Part shown: positions 1 through 8,295 of the stretch, in pieces | Layout: every line of letters begins with the position of its first letter | Numbering within the stretch: the first letter of the stretch is position 1 | The notes under the pieces: generated by a model | What the model was told of the DNA's origin: nothing | Seen by the model: the letters and a program-made list of their open reading frames with translations, nothing else | Database searches by the model: none | Assembly: GCF_047607445.1 (NCBI RefSeq) | Contig: NZ_JBLKRT010000003.1 | Coordinates: 100,391 to 164,390 of the forward strand | Reading direction: 5' to 3' | Source of the DNA: Crystallibacter sulfonylureivorans_A | Lineage (GTDB): Bacteria; Actinomycetota; Actinomycetes; Actinomycetales; Micrococcaceae | Length of the DNA: 64,000 nucleotides | Program-made: the position numbers and the translations under genes

Positions 1-23
1 TGCGTCAAGGTTTTGCGGTCTGA

Positions 24-653
24 TCAGTGACCGCGGGCAATCCACTCGTCCAGCTGCGGTGCTTCGGCGCCGATGCTGGTGGCATCGCCATGGCCGGTGT
101 TCACCGTAGTGTCGGCCGGCAGCGTCAGCAGCCTGTCCTTGATCGACTCGATGATCGTCTCAAAGCTGGAGTAGCTGCGGCCGGTAGCGCCGGGGCCGCC
201 GTTGAACAGCGTGTCGCCGCTGAACAGCACGCCAGCCGATTCCAGATGGAAGCAGACCGAGCCGGGGGAGTGGCCGGGGGTGTGGATGGCCTTCAGCTGT
301 GTTCCCGCGACCTCGAACGTGTCGCCGTCCTTGATCGAGTGGTCCGGTGTGCTGTCCGGGAAGACCGCGTCCCAGAGCATCCGGTCGTCGTCGTGCAGGT
401 AGACCGGGGCCTTCACCAGGTTACGGAATTCGCCGACGGCCCGGATGTGGTCATCGTGGCCGTGGGTCAGCAGGATGGCCTTCACGGTCCGGGAACCGAC
501 CGCGGCGGCGATGGCCTGCGGGTCGTGTGCCGGGTCGATGACGAACACCTCGGCGTCGTCCCCGACGATCCACACATTGTTGTCCACATCCCAGGTGCCG
601 CCGTCCAGCGAGAAGGTGCCCGAGGTGACCAGGTTTTCGATGGTGGCGCTCAT
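24..653 (-). CDS. MBL-fold metallo-hydrolase, mycothiol-linked
   Basis: This is a 209-residue metallo-beta-lactamase-fold hydrolase of the glyoxalase II type. The metal-binding motif THGHDDH lies at residues 63-69, followed by TPGHSPGS near residue 125 and SGDTLF near 145. Its ATG overlaps the end of the upstream mycothiol-dependent formaldehyde dehydrogenase by four bases, so the two are translationally coupled. In actinobacteria this pair is common, and the hydrolase is thought to cleave the S-formylmycothiol thioester made by the dehydrogenase. The fold and metal site are visible; the substrate is inferred from the neighbour. Length is normal for a single-domain enzyme. Confidence 0.9.
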   Translation of the reverse strand: MSATIENLVTSGTFSLDGGTWDVDNNVWIVGDDAEVFVIDPAHDPQAIAAAVGSRTVKAILLTHGHDDHIRAVGEFRNLVKAPVYLHDDDRMLWDAVFPDSTPDHSIKDGDTFEVAGTQLKAIHTPGHSPGSVCFHLESAGVLFSGDTLFNGGPGATGRSYSSFETIIESIKDRLLTLPADTTVNTGHGDATSIGAEAPQLDEWIARGH

Positions 654-1738
654 GCGACCTCCACCACCGAACGCAGGACCTTGCCCTCGTGCATCTTGTC
701 GAACGCGGCTTCCACATCCTCCAGCTTGATCCGCTCGGTGACGAAGGCGTCCAGGTCCAGGTTGCCCTGCTTGTAGTGGCTGACCAGCATGGGGAAGTCC
801 CGGGAAGGCAGGCAGTCGCCGTACCAGGAGGACTTTAGCGAGCCGCCGCGGCCGAACACGTCCAGCAGCGGCAGTTCGAGCTTCATCTCCGGGGTGGGAA
901 CGCCAACCAGCACGACGCGGCCGGCCAGGTCGCGGGCGTAGAAGGCCTGCTTGTAGGTTTCCGGGCGGCCCACGGCTTCAATCACGACGTCGGCGCCGTT
1001 GCCGCCGGTCAGCGCCTGGATGGCCTCCACCGGGTCCTGTTCCTTGGAGTTGATGCCGTGCGTGGCACCCAGCGACTTGGCCAGCTCCACCTTGTTGTCG
1101 TCGATGTCGACGGCGATGATCGTGGTGGCACCGGCCAGTTTGGCGCCGGCGATGGCGGCGATGCCCACTCCGCCGCAGCCAATCACGGCGACGGATTCGC
1201 CGCGCTTGACCTCACCGGTGTTGATGGCCGCGCCGATGCCCGCCATGACTCCGCAGCCGAGCAGGCCGACGGCGGCCGGATCGACGTCGTCGTCCACCTT
1301 GGTGCACTGGCCCGCGGCCACCAGGGTCTTCTCGGCGAAGGCGCCGATGCCCAGGGCGGGTGAGAGCTCGGTGCCGTCCTCCAGCGTCATCTTCTGGGTG
1401 GCGTTGTGGGTGTTGAAGCAGTACTGAGCCTGGCCGCGCTGGCAGGCCCGGCACTCGCCGCAGACCGCGCGCCAGTTCAGGATCACACGGTCGCCGGGCG
1501 CCAGGTTGGTGACATCGGGGCCGACGGCGCTGACCACGCCGGTGGCTTCGTGGCCGAGCAGGAACGGGAAGTCATCGTTGATGCCGCCCTGCTTGTAGTG
1601 CAGGTCCGTATGGCAAACGCCGCAGGTGAGGATGTTCACCAGTGCCTCGCCGGGGCCCGGGTCCGGCACCAGGATGGTTTCGATGGAGACCGGCGCATTC
1701 TTTTCCAGGGCCACTACTGCCCGTACCTTGTGAACCAT
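650..1738 (-). CDS. S-(hydroxymethyl)mycothiol dehydrogenase
   Basis: This is a 362-residue zinc-dependent medium-chain alcohol dehydrogenase. Catalytic zinc ligands are in CGVCHTD (residues 39-45) and GHEATG (62-67). The structural zinc lobe uses Cys93, Cys96, Cys99 and Cys107. A Rossmann glycine motif, GCGGVG, lies near residue 187. The family (AdhE2/MscR) oxidises the spontaneous adduct of formaldehyde and mycothiol with NAD+, and can also reduce S-nitrosomycothiol. The downstream overlapping metallo-hydrolase and the upstream mycoredoxin support a mycothiol role. Other class III-like alcohol dehydrogenases look similar, so substrate specificity is inferred from family and context. Confidence 0.92.
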   Translation of the reverse strand: MVHKVRAVVALEKNAPVSIETILVPDPGPGEALVNILTCGVCHTDLHYKQGGINDDFPFLLGHEATGVVSAVGPDVTNLAPGDRVILNWRAVCGECRACQRGQAQYCFNTHNATQKMTLEDGTELSPALGIGAFAEKTLVAAGQCTKVDDDVDPAAVGLLGCGVMAGIGAAINTGEVKRGESVAVIGCGGVGIAAIAGAKLAGATTIIAVDIDDNKVELAKSLGATHGINSKEQDPVEAIQALTGGNGADVVIEAVGRPETYKQAFYARDLAGRVVLVGVPTPEMKLELPLLDVFGRGGSLKSSWYGDCLPSRDFPMLVSHYKQGNLDLDAFVTERIKLEDVEAAFDKMHEGKVLRSVVEVA

Positions 1739-1809
1739 GCGGGAGTGATTCCTTCCTAGCGAAGTCTGGCGAGGCCGTCGTCGGCCACCTTGCCCATCCT
1801 AGGAAGAAA

Positions 1810-1863
1810 ACAGGGGCGCCACAATTTCCAAAACGATTGTTATGAAAACTGTGGCGCCCCTGT
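1810..1863 (-). terminator. Rho-independent terminator after mycoredoxin gene
   Basis: A perfect 14-bp inverted repeat (arms 1810-1823 and 1850-1863, ACAGGGGCGCCACA and its complement) encloses a 26-nt AT-rich loop. Read on the minus strand, the hairpin is followed by TTTTCTTCC. It lies 39 bp past the mycoredoxin stop codon and upstream of the formaldehyde dehydrogenase gene, so those two genes are probably separate transcripts. Confidence 0.8.
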
Positions 1864-1901
1864 TGCCTGCACGGCGGATTCCGCCGGAGAACCTGCGGCT
1901 A

Positions 1902-2159
1902 TTAGACGCCCAGGCGCTCCTTGACCAGCGAGAGCGGCGGATTCGTAGCACTGCTGCCATCCGGGAAGAGCAGGGTGGGAACCGTCTGGTTTCCGTCGTT
2001 GAGCTTCTCGACCAGCTCGGCAGTGCCCGGGACCTCTTCGATGTTGATCTCGGTGTAGCCGATGCCCTGCGCATCGAACTGGGTCTTCAGGCGACGGCAG
2101 TATCCGCACCACGTGGTGGAGAACATGGTGACGGTTCCGGCAGCAGGCGTGTAATCCAA
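1902..2159 (-). CDS. Mycoredoxin (glutaredoxin-like)
   Basis: This is a small thioredoxin-fold protein with the active site CGYC at residues 18-21 and the cis-proline motif TVP. Mycoredoxin-1 reduces protein-mycothiol mixed disulfides, using mycothiol as electron donor. I place the start at a TTG at 2159 because AGAAGGAG sits five bases upstream and the resulting 85 residues match the usual length. An ATG at 2192 would add 11 residues but lacks a good ribosome binding site. The neighbouring mycothiol-dependent dehydrogenase supports the call. A NrdH-type redoxin is the main alternative, but the CGYC site favours mycoredoxin. Confidence 0.88.
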   Translation of the reverse strand: MDYTPAAGTVTMFSTTWCGYCRRLKTQFDAQGIGYTEINIEEVPGTAELVEKLNDGNQTVPTLLFPDGSSATNPPLSLVKERLGV

Positions 2160-2317
2160 GGTGGCTCCTTCTGTGTGAAAGCTTGTGTACATGTCAACGC
2201 TGCCCCGGCCGCGGCCATTCCCGGTGCTGGATGGCGGGGGCCGGCGCCCGGGGTTTGGAGCCGGGGCCCGATTGTTTGGTGCCGGGGTCCTTCCCCGTCC
2301 GGATCCACTGACTGGAC

Positions 2318-2323
2318 CATAAT
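2318..2323 (+). promoter_or_regulatory. Possible leaderless -10 element (CATAAT) of yedK
   Basis: CATAAT ends seven bases before the yedK ATG, which would put the transcription start at or within a base of the start codon. The GGAGG at 2324-2328 is only one base from the ATG, too close to act as a ribosome binding site. No clear -35 is visible. Confidence 0.4.
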
Positions 2324-2329
2324 GGAGGC

Positions 2330-3037
2330 ATGTGTGGCAGATACGTGATGGCGCGGGGAACCGGCGACCTGGTGGCGTCGTTCGACGTCGATGAGTCCTA
2401 TGTCGAAGAGATCCAGCCTTCGTACAACATCGCGCCGACCGACGAAGTTCCCCTCATCATCGACCGCAGAGCGGCCAGCGGTGACGGGGTGTCCAGAAAA
2501 CTCATCATGGCCCGCTGGGGCCTGGTGCCTCCGTGGGCCAAGGATCCCCGGTCCGGCGCACGCCTGATCAATGCACGCATGGAGACCGTCACGGAAAAAC
2601 CCTCGTTCCGTAAGGCAGCGGCAAGAAAGCGCGGATTGCTCGTTGCCGATGGGTACTTCGAGTGGCAAAAAACCACGGACGGCAAGATACCGACCTACCT
2701 GCACGGCGAACACGAAGAGATGTTGGCCTTCGCAGCTCTCTTTGAGAACTGGCCGGATCCTGCGTTGCCTGAGGATCATCCGGACAAGTGGCTGCGGACC
2801 TGTACCATCATCACCACCCAGGCTTCCGATTCACTGGGGCATATCCACGACCGGACGCCACTGATCGTCCCGGGTGACCTTTATTCGGACTGGCTGGATC
2901 CGGAAACAACATCAGAGGCCGATGTTCAGCAGCTGCTGGCCGCCATGCCCGAGCCGCACCTTGTTCCGCGGCGGGTCAGCTCCAAGGTCAACAATGTGCG
3001 CAATAACGGACCCGACCTTATCGACGAGGCAGCATGA
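2330..3037 (+). CDS. SOS response-associated abasic-site protein YedK/HMCES
   Basis: This is a 235-residue SRAP-domain protein. After removal of Met1, the conserved Cys2 of MCGRYV becomes the N-terminal catalytic residue. It forms a thiazolidine crosslink with abasic sites in single-stranded DNA, shielding them from cleavage and mutagenic bypass. Other family positions are present: the Asn in SYNIAPTDE, the Glu in GYFEW, and the His in HIHDRTPLIV. Length is typical. The gene stands alone, with a possible leaderless promoter. It lies 1.3 kb upstream of the SOS-regulated dnaE2 operon, but I see no LexA box of its own. Confidence 0.93.
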   Translation: MCGRYVMARGTGDLVASFDVDESYVEEIQPSYNIAPTDEVPLIIDRRAASGDGVSRKLIMARWGLVPPWAKDPRSGARLINARMETVTEKPSFRKAAARKRGLLVADGYFEWQKTTDGKIPTYLHGEHEEMLAFAALFENWPDPALPEDHPDKWLRTCTIITTQASDSLGHIHDRTPLIVPGDLYSDWLDPETTSEADVQQLLAAMPEPHLVPRRVSSKVNNVRNNGPDLIDEAA

Positions 3038-3288
3038 GTGCGCTCTTGTCGGTTCGGAGGAGCGGCTTCCTGGCCGACCTCGCGCTGTTGGCCTGATCGC
3101 GCGATCCGACATCGGCGGGATCGTTGGCGGTGTTCCGATTCTCGTGCGCTGCCCCGGCTGTCAGCCGCCCTTTCTCAGCGTTGGCCCGCAGCAATTGCGC
3201 CGGACTTATTGTGCACCAGCCGCCTCTGCTGAAAGCTGGGGGAATAGCCGGAAGCACTGCTTCGGCGCTGTCTGCGGGGAGGAAACCC

Positions 3289-3720
3289 ATGACGGGAAAA
3301 TTTGTCGCCAGTTCGACGACGACCATCGCGGCGCCGCGCGATCGCGTCTGGTCGGTGATTACCGACCCCGAAGCCATCAAGGGTTTTATGTTCGGTACCG
3401 AGGTCCAGACCGACTGGAGTGTCGGCGGGCCCATCCGCTGGCGGGGTGAATGGGAAGGCAAGGCCTACGAAGACAAGGGCCAGGTGGTGGAATTCGAACC
3501 CGGCAGACGGCTGGTCGTCACCCACTTCAGCCCGCTGACCGGTTTGGAGGACGTGCCGGAGAACTACCACCGCCTCGTCTGGACGCTGGAAGAGGTTCCG
3601 GGCGGGACCGAGTTCACCTTGTCACAGGACAACAATGCAACTGCCGAAGCGGCCGAACATTCCAAGCTGATGTGGGACAAGCTGGTGGGCGATGTGAAGT
3701 ACCTGGCCGAACAAGGCTAG
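3289..3720 (+). CDS. SRPBCC (START-like/AHSA1) domain protein
   Basis: This is a 143-residue single-domain SRPBCC protein. It has the typical opening segment with IAAPRDRVWSVITDPEAI, a VGGPIRWRGEWEG strand and a C-terminal helix. These helix-grip folds bind hydrophobic ligands or act as stress-related chaperone-like proteins; no ligand can be read from the sequence. I start it at ATG 3289, which has GGGGAGGAA just upstream and begins at the conserved domain. A longer reading from 3124 adds a non-conserved segment. It appears to be a single-gene unit, and its stop codon lies in the first copy of a degenerate repeat. Confidence 0.82.
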   Translation: MTGKFVASSTTTIAAPRDRVWSVITDPEAIKGFMFGTEVQTDWSVGGPIRWRGEWEGKAYEDKGQVVEFEPGRRLVVTHFSPLTGLEDVPENYHRLVWTLEEVPGGTEFTLSQDNNATAEAAEHSKLMWDKLVGDVKYLAEQG

Positions 3721-3830
3721 GGAAGGGCCGGCAGCGTCCGTCCACGGCGCGGGAAGGGTCGGCGGTGTCTATCCAAGGGTAGGGAGGGGGGCCCCGGCTA
3801 GGGAAGGCCCCACTGCGTCCATCCACAGGG
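3718..3830. repeat. Degenerate ~32-bp repeat, three copies
   Basis: Three related units start near 3718, 3748 and 3798. Each has the form GGGAAGGnCC or GGGAAGGGTC, then a spacer, then GTC(C/T)(G/A)TCCA. The first unit includes the stop codon of the SRPBCC gene. No coding potential is evident here. Confidence 0.5.
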
Positions 3831-3876
3831 CTTCTTCCCGCTCTGATTTTGTCAGTGCCTGACCCTACGCTTGATC

Positions 3877-3905
3877 TTGGATTCGAACACATATTCGAAT
3901 AGAAT
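3877..3905 (+). promoter_or_regulatory. SOS promoter with LexA box in the spacer
   Basis: A -35 element TTGGAT (3877-3882) and a -10 element TAGAAT (3900-3905) are separated by exactly 17 bp. The spacer holds TCGAAC-ACAT-ATTCGA (3883-3898). This differs by one base from the actinobacterial LexA consensus TCGAAC-N4-GTTCGA. LexA binding would block RNA polymerase directly. The start codon of the first gene of the DUF6504-dnaE2 operon is 90 bp downstream. Confidence 0.85.
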
Positions 3906-3994
3906 AAGAGGGTCAAGTTTTTCGGCAGGCGTGTTGGTGCAGGGGCGCGTGCTGCAAGCTCTGACCCGTTGTCCAGATGAAAGGTGACTGTGAC

Positions 3995-4309
3995 ATGGGT
4001 GTTTTCAGTGAAGCTGTCGAAGTTGTTTGTTCCCCTGCCGGACAGCCGCTGCGGCTGCGGTGGCAGGGCAGGAGCTACCGGATTGTCGCTGAGCCTGTGC
4101 GTTGGTATGAACGCCGCAAATGGTGGGCGGAAGAGTTGCGTGCAGAGCGGGGCAGGGGAGCCGGGTTGGTGGACCATGAAATCTGGCGTGTTCAGGCACG
4201 GCTGAACGGCAGATCCCAGATCCGCACCTTGGATCTTTCCCATCAGGTGGATGCTGACCGCTGGCGACTGATCCGTGTCCATGATGCGGTCCGGGAACTG
4301 AGCGCCTGA
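3995..4309 (+). CDS. DUF6504 family protein, SOS operon
   Basis: This is a 104-residue basic, Trp/Arg-rich protein with RWQGRSYRI, RWYERRKWW and EIWRVQARL segments. It matches the small DUF6504 family usually encoded directly upstream of dnaE2 in actinobacteria, often between imuB and dnaE2. Its biochemical role is unknown; the context suggests a part in the mutagenic translesion machinery. I choose ATG 3995 because AAAGGTG lies eight bases upstream; ATG 3977 is an alternative. It is the first gene after the LexA-controlled promoter, 98 bp before dnaE2. Confidence 0.8.
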   Translation: MGVFSEAVEVVCSPAGQPLRLRWQGRSYRIVAEPVRWYERRKWWAEELRAERGRGAGLVDHEIWRVQARLNGRSQIRTLDLSHQVDADRWRLIRVHDAVRELSA

Positions 4310-4407
4310 GCGCAAACACGCTGGGGCCTAACAGTATGTACTCGTCAGGTTTCGGCATTCTGCCGGATAACGATCCTGAGCCTTGAATGAGGCGTTTGGA
4401 ATGACCA

Positions 4408-7400
4408 ATGAGCTTTACCCATCTGCATGTCTCCACGGCGTTCAGCGCCCACTACGGTGTTTCCTGGCCTGATGAGCTGGCCAATGCAGCCGCTTCCTTC
4501 GGGGCGGATGCATTGGCCTGCACAGACCGTGACGGGCTCTACGGAACGGTCAAGCACCTCAAGGCCTGCCTGGCGGTGGGGATTGATCCGATAGTCGGCG
4601 TGGATCTGGCAGTCCAGGACGACGGCGGCCGGGACACCGGGCGCGTTGTGGTGCTGGCACATGGGGGGAACCAAGGCAGTGGCTACCATGCCCTCTGCCG
4701 CCTGATTTCGGCAGCGCATGACGGTACGGCGGGCAGCGGACGGGGGAGCAGGCACCGGACGCCCGGGGTGACGCTGGAACAACTCGCCCGGCATGCCGGT
4801 ACCCCGGACGGCGGAACTGCCCTTACGGTGCTGCTGGGTCCGATGTCCGAGGTCGGTCAGGCACTGCGCCGTCGCAGCTACACCGAAGCCCGCAGATTGG
4901 CCGGACACTGGCGCACCGTACTGCCAGCAGGATCGCTGGCCATGGAGATCGTCTCCCATCTCAGTGCCCCCGGTGAGAACCTGAGCACCGCCCATGCCGT
5001 GCGGATGCTCAACCTTGCCGGCGAGCTGAAGATTCCAGCAGTTTTGACCAATGCCGTGCGCTACTGCGAAGAAGACGGAGCAGCCACCGCAGATGTGCTG
5101 GACTCGGCCAGGACGTTGACCGCCTTGTCCAAACTGCCCGACCTGCAGCCCAGTGCCCAGGGCTGGCTGAAATCACCTGCCCAGATGCAGTCGCTGGCCC
5201 GGGAGATCGTTCAGGCAGCCGGGGGCGGTAGTCGGGACGTGCACCGCCTGCTGTCCACGACCGAAGCCGTGGCGGACCGGTGCCGGATGGACCCTTATCA
5301 AGACATGGGCTTCAAACATCCCGTAGTCCCGGAAGCCTCGGTGATCGGAATCGACGGGGAGCCAATGGCCGAGCTGCTCCAGCGCTGTGAAACCGGCATC
5401 GCAGAGCGCTTTGGCGGAATGTCCGGACGGGCTGAACAGGAACTGCGGGATCGCCTGACACATGAGCTGGGCATCATCTCCCGGCTGGGCTTTGCCTCGT
5501 ACTTCCTGACGGTGGCCGAAGTGTCGCGAATGATTACCGGCATGGGCGTGCGGGCTTCGGCCCGGGGCTCCGGCGCCTCCAGCCTGGTGAACTACCTGCT
5601 CTATGTCAGTCACGTAAACCCGCTGGACCACGGGCTGATCTTCGAACGCTTCCTCTCCCAGGACCGCTCAACCCTGCCGGACATAGACATTGATGTGGAA
5701 AGCGCAGAACGGCACAACGTCTACCAGAAGATCTTCGACCGATTCGGCAGCGAGCGGGTCACGCTGATGAGTATGCAAAACGGCTACCGCGCCCGCGGAG
5801 CAGTCCGTGACGCCGGCCTTGCACTTGGCCTGCCGGAAGATGAAATCTCCGGCATCGCCAAGCAGCTCTGGCGGTTCTCCGCGCGCAAATTCCGTGAAGC
5901 GATGGCAGAGAAGCCTGAACTGCGCGAGTTCTCGGCCCAGGTTGAACAGAATCAGCAACTGGATCTGCTGGTGGACCTGACCGAACGGCTGGACCGGCTG
6001 CCCCGGCATATCTCCATGCACCCTTGCGGGGTGATCCTGGGAGACACCTCGCTGCTGGACCGTACCCCAACGCAGCCCAGCGGACTGGGACTGCCGATGA
6101 GTCAGTTCGACAAACACGACATGGATCCGATGGGCATGCTCAAACTGGATGTGCTGGGTGTGCGGATGCAGAGCTCGATGGCTTACGCGCTCGCCGAAAT
6201 CGCCCGCATCCACCCCACCAAGGAAGCGGTGACAGCAGCCGGAAAACATCCGGTGGACGAGGACGGGGAAGGGCCCGGCTACATTGCCGCGAACGGGACA
6301 ATCAGCCTCGAACAGGTCCCGCTGGACGACGAACCGACCTACGAACTGATCCGCAGCACCCACACTCTGGGATGCTTCCAGATCGAATCCCCGGGCCAAC
6401 GCGAACTGGTGGGCAAGATGGCGCCGCGGGACTTTAACGACCTGATCATCGACATTTCGCTGTTCCGGCCCGGACCCATGCAATCTGACATGGTCCGGCC
6501 GTTCCTGGAGCAGCGCCACGGATGGGCTCCGGAGCGCTTCCCTCATCCGGACCTGATCCCGGTTTTGAAGGAAACCCATGGCGTGACTGTTTTCCACGAA
6601 CAAGTCCTGCGAACCTTTGATGTCTTTACCGGATGCGGGCTGGCCAAGGCGGACGAATTCCGCCGACTGCTGGGCAACGAGGAAGCGGAACCGGCGGTGG
6701 AGGATTATTTCCGCAAAGCTTCGCTGGACCGGGGGTACCCGCCGGACGTAGTGGATACGGTCTGGACCACCTTGAAGTCCTTCGGCAGCTTCGGCTTCTG
6801 CAAAGCCCACGGTGCCGCCTTCGCCGTCCCCACCTACCAGACCGCGTGGTTGAAAGCACACCATCCGGAGGCCTTCTTGGCCGGGCTCTGGGAGCACGAC
6901 CCGGGGATGTATCCGCGGCGCCTGTTGGTGGCCGAGGCACGACGGCTCGGCATCCCGATTCTGCCGTTGGACATCAACCGCAGCACTGACCGCTACCGGG
7001 TGGAACGTGTTTCGTCCGCCGCCGGAGAGAAGCTGGGCATCCGGCTCAGCCTTGCCGGCATCTACGGGCTCTCAGCTGCAGAGCTCGGGCGTATTGTCGC
7101 CGGACAGCCGTACGAATCACTGGCCGACCTGCGGACCCGTGGCAAGGTCAGCAAACCCGCGCTGAAACGCCTGGCCCAGCTGGGAGCCTTCGACGAACTG
7201 AACCGGGCCACCGGCCAACCCGGCGGACGAGCTGCCAGCCGGACGGACCTGGTTTATCACCTGGATCAGCCAGCCGCACGCCCGGTGCCCAAGCGCTACC
7301 AGCCCACCGAAGGCCAGCTGTCCTTGCCGCTGGGTGATCTGGAGCTGCGCAACCTGGTCCCGGTCTTCCCGGAGCCGACGGCGGTGGACATGGTGCGCAC

Positions 7401-7965
7401 CGAACTCGATTTGCTCTCGATCGACGCCAGCTCCCATTTGATGGAGAGCTACGCTCCGCTGCTGGCAAAACTAGGAGTCACACCGGCCAAGGACCTGCTG
7501 GGCTTGCGCAACGGAAGCGAAGTGATGGTGGCCGGCATCCGGGTCGCCACCCAGACCCCGCCTATGCGCGGCGGCCGCCGAGTGGTTTTCATCAGTGTGG
7601 ACGACGGCACCGGCTGTGTAGACGCCACGTTTTTCCAGGAGGCACAGGAACGCTCCGGCCCACTGCTGTTCGGGACCGAGCTGCTGCTCATCCGCGGGCT
7701 CACCCGCCGGACCGGCCCCAAGGGACTCGGGTTGCAGGCACTTGAGGCCTGGGACCTATCTGATACTGCCCGTCTGCCGCTTCCGGGAAACACGGTCCGT
7801 CCCGAACCGTCGCGCGTTCGGACCCCTGCCGCATCGCTGGCAGCACATCCCGCCGGACCACTGGGTACCGCCGAGCTCGCCCGCCGCATGGCCGAGGAAG
7901 GCCTGGACAACCGCGGCCCGGCAGAACCCTGGCTGGCCGGAAGCCGTCCATCCCGGGCCGGGTGA
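4408..7965 (+). CDS. dnaE2: Error-prone DNA polymerase III alpha subunit DnaE2
   Basis: This 1185-residue C-family polymerase starts with a PHP domain (HLHVSTAFS near the N-terminus). The palm aspartates lie in PDIDID at residues 424-429. The finger and tandem HhH regions follow, with FGFCKAHGAAFAVPTYQTAW typical of the family. A C-terminal OB fold starts around residue 1035. The length and divergent PHP motif fit DnaE2 rather than the replicative DnaE1. DnaE2 performs translesion synthesis after DNA damage, normally with ImuB as the beta-clamp adaptor. It shares the LexA-controlled promoter with the DUF6504 gene. No imuA' or imuB is present in this operon. Confidence 0.95.
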   Translation: MSFTHLHVSTAFSAHYGVSWPDELANAAASFGADALACTDRDGLYGTVKHLKACLAVGIDPIVGVDLAVQDDGGRDTGRVVVLAHGGNQGSGYHALCRLISAAHDGTAGSGRGSRHRTPGVTLEQLARHAGTPDGGTALTVLLGPMSEVGQALRRRSYTEARRLAGHWRTVLPAGSLAMEIVSHLSAPGENLSTAHAVRMLNLAGELKIPAVLTNAVRYCEEDGAATADVLDSARTLTALSKLPDLQPSAQGWLKSPAQMQSLAREIVQAAGGGSRDVHRLLSTTEAVADRCRMDPYQDMGFKHPVVPEASVIGIDGEPMAELLQRCETGIAERFGGMSGRAEQELRDRLTHELGIISRLGFASYFLTVAEVSRMITGMGVRASARGSGASSLVNYLLYVSHVNPLDHGLIFERFLSQDRSTLPDIDIDVESAERHNVYQKIFDRFGSERVTLMSMQNGYRARGAVRDAGLALGLPEDEISGIAKQLWRFSARKFREAMAEKPELREFSAQVEQNQQLDLLVDLTERLDRLPRHISMHPCGVILGDTSLLDRTPTQPSGLGLPMSQFDKHDMDPMGMLKLDVLGVRMQSSMAYALAEIARIHPTKEAVTAAGKHPVDEDGEGPGYIAANGTISLEQVPLDDEPTYELIRSTHTLGCFQIESPGQRELVGKMAPRDFNDLIIDISLFRPGPMQSDMVRPFLEQRHGWAPERFPHPDLIPVLKETHGVTVFHEQVLRTFDVFTGCGLAKADEFRRLLGNEEAEPAVEDYFRKASLDRGYPPDVVDTVWTTLKSFGSFGFCKAHGAAFAVPTYQTAWLKAHHPEAFLAGLWEHDPGMYPRRLLVAEARRLGIPILPLDINRSTDRYRVERVSSAAGEKLGIRLSLAGIYGLSAAELGRIVAGQPYESLADLRTRGKVSKPALKRLAQLGAFDELNRATGQPGGRAASRTDLVYHLDQPAARPVPKRYQPTEGQLSLPLGDLELRNLVPVFPEPTAVDMVRTELDLLSIDASSHLMESYAPLLAKLGVTPAKDLLGLRNGSEVMVAGIRVATQTPPMRGGRRVVFISVDDGTGCVDATFFQEAQERSGPLLFGTELLLIRGLTRRTGPKGLGLQALEAWDLSDTARLPLPGNTVRPEPSRVRTPAASLAAHPAGPLGTAELARRMAEEGLDNRGPAEPWLAGSRPSRAG

Positions 7966-8017
7966 AGGCGGCCGGACGGAGTCTGGCGGGGCAGGTGGCC
8001 GGGTAAAGGCCGGGCCG
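7956..8017. repeat. Imperfect direct repeat at dnaE2 3' end
   Basis: GGCCGGGTGAAGGCGGCCGG (starting 7956, containing the dnaE2 stop codon) recurs imperfectly at 7997 as GGCCGGGTAAAGGCCGGGCC, 41 bp away. The sequence is GC-rich, so chance similarity is possible. Confidence 0.4.
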
Positions 8018-8283
8018 ATGATGGGTGCCGCGTGGGGTCCGGCGGTACTGCTCCAAGGCGCGGCGCCGCGCCCCTCTTATTGCTGCGCCGTGATGTTGCC
8101 AGAGGTTGGCGTGACTGTTGCTGCTGTTCGTCTTTACCCTGACCATCAGGATCGATCCCGTGGAGCGGACTCCCCACACCACCGGTAGCTCGAACCGCGC
8201 CCACCCTACCTACACATCCGCCTTCTTGCTGCAGCTCGTCCACATCAGTGCTCGCGCCACTGCTGCCGCTTTCCAGCGCTTCC
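7966..8283. other. Intergenic region dnaE2 to HNH gene
   Basis: About 320 bp without a supported gene. Apart from the imperfect repeat at its 5' end I see no strong hairpin, RNA gene or conserved reading frame. Confidence 0.5.
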
Positions 8284-8289
8284 TAAGCT
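8284..8289 (+). promoter_or_regulatory. Possible leaderless -10 element (TAAGCT)
   Basis: TAAGCT fits the actinobacterial TAnnnT pattern and ends seven bases before the ATG at 8296. That would start the transcript at the initiation codon. No ribosome binding site lies between them. Confidence 0.4.
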
Positions 8290-8295
8290 GGATTT

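Noticed and set aside
1829..1844. CAAAACGATTGTTATG as a Fur/Zur-type operator upstream of the formaldehyde dehydrogenase gene
   Set aside because: The dyad has four mismatched positions, lies in the loop of a terminator, and no metal-regulated gene is nearby.
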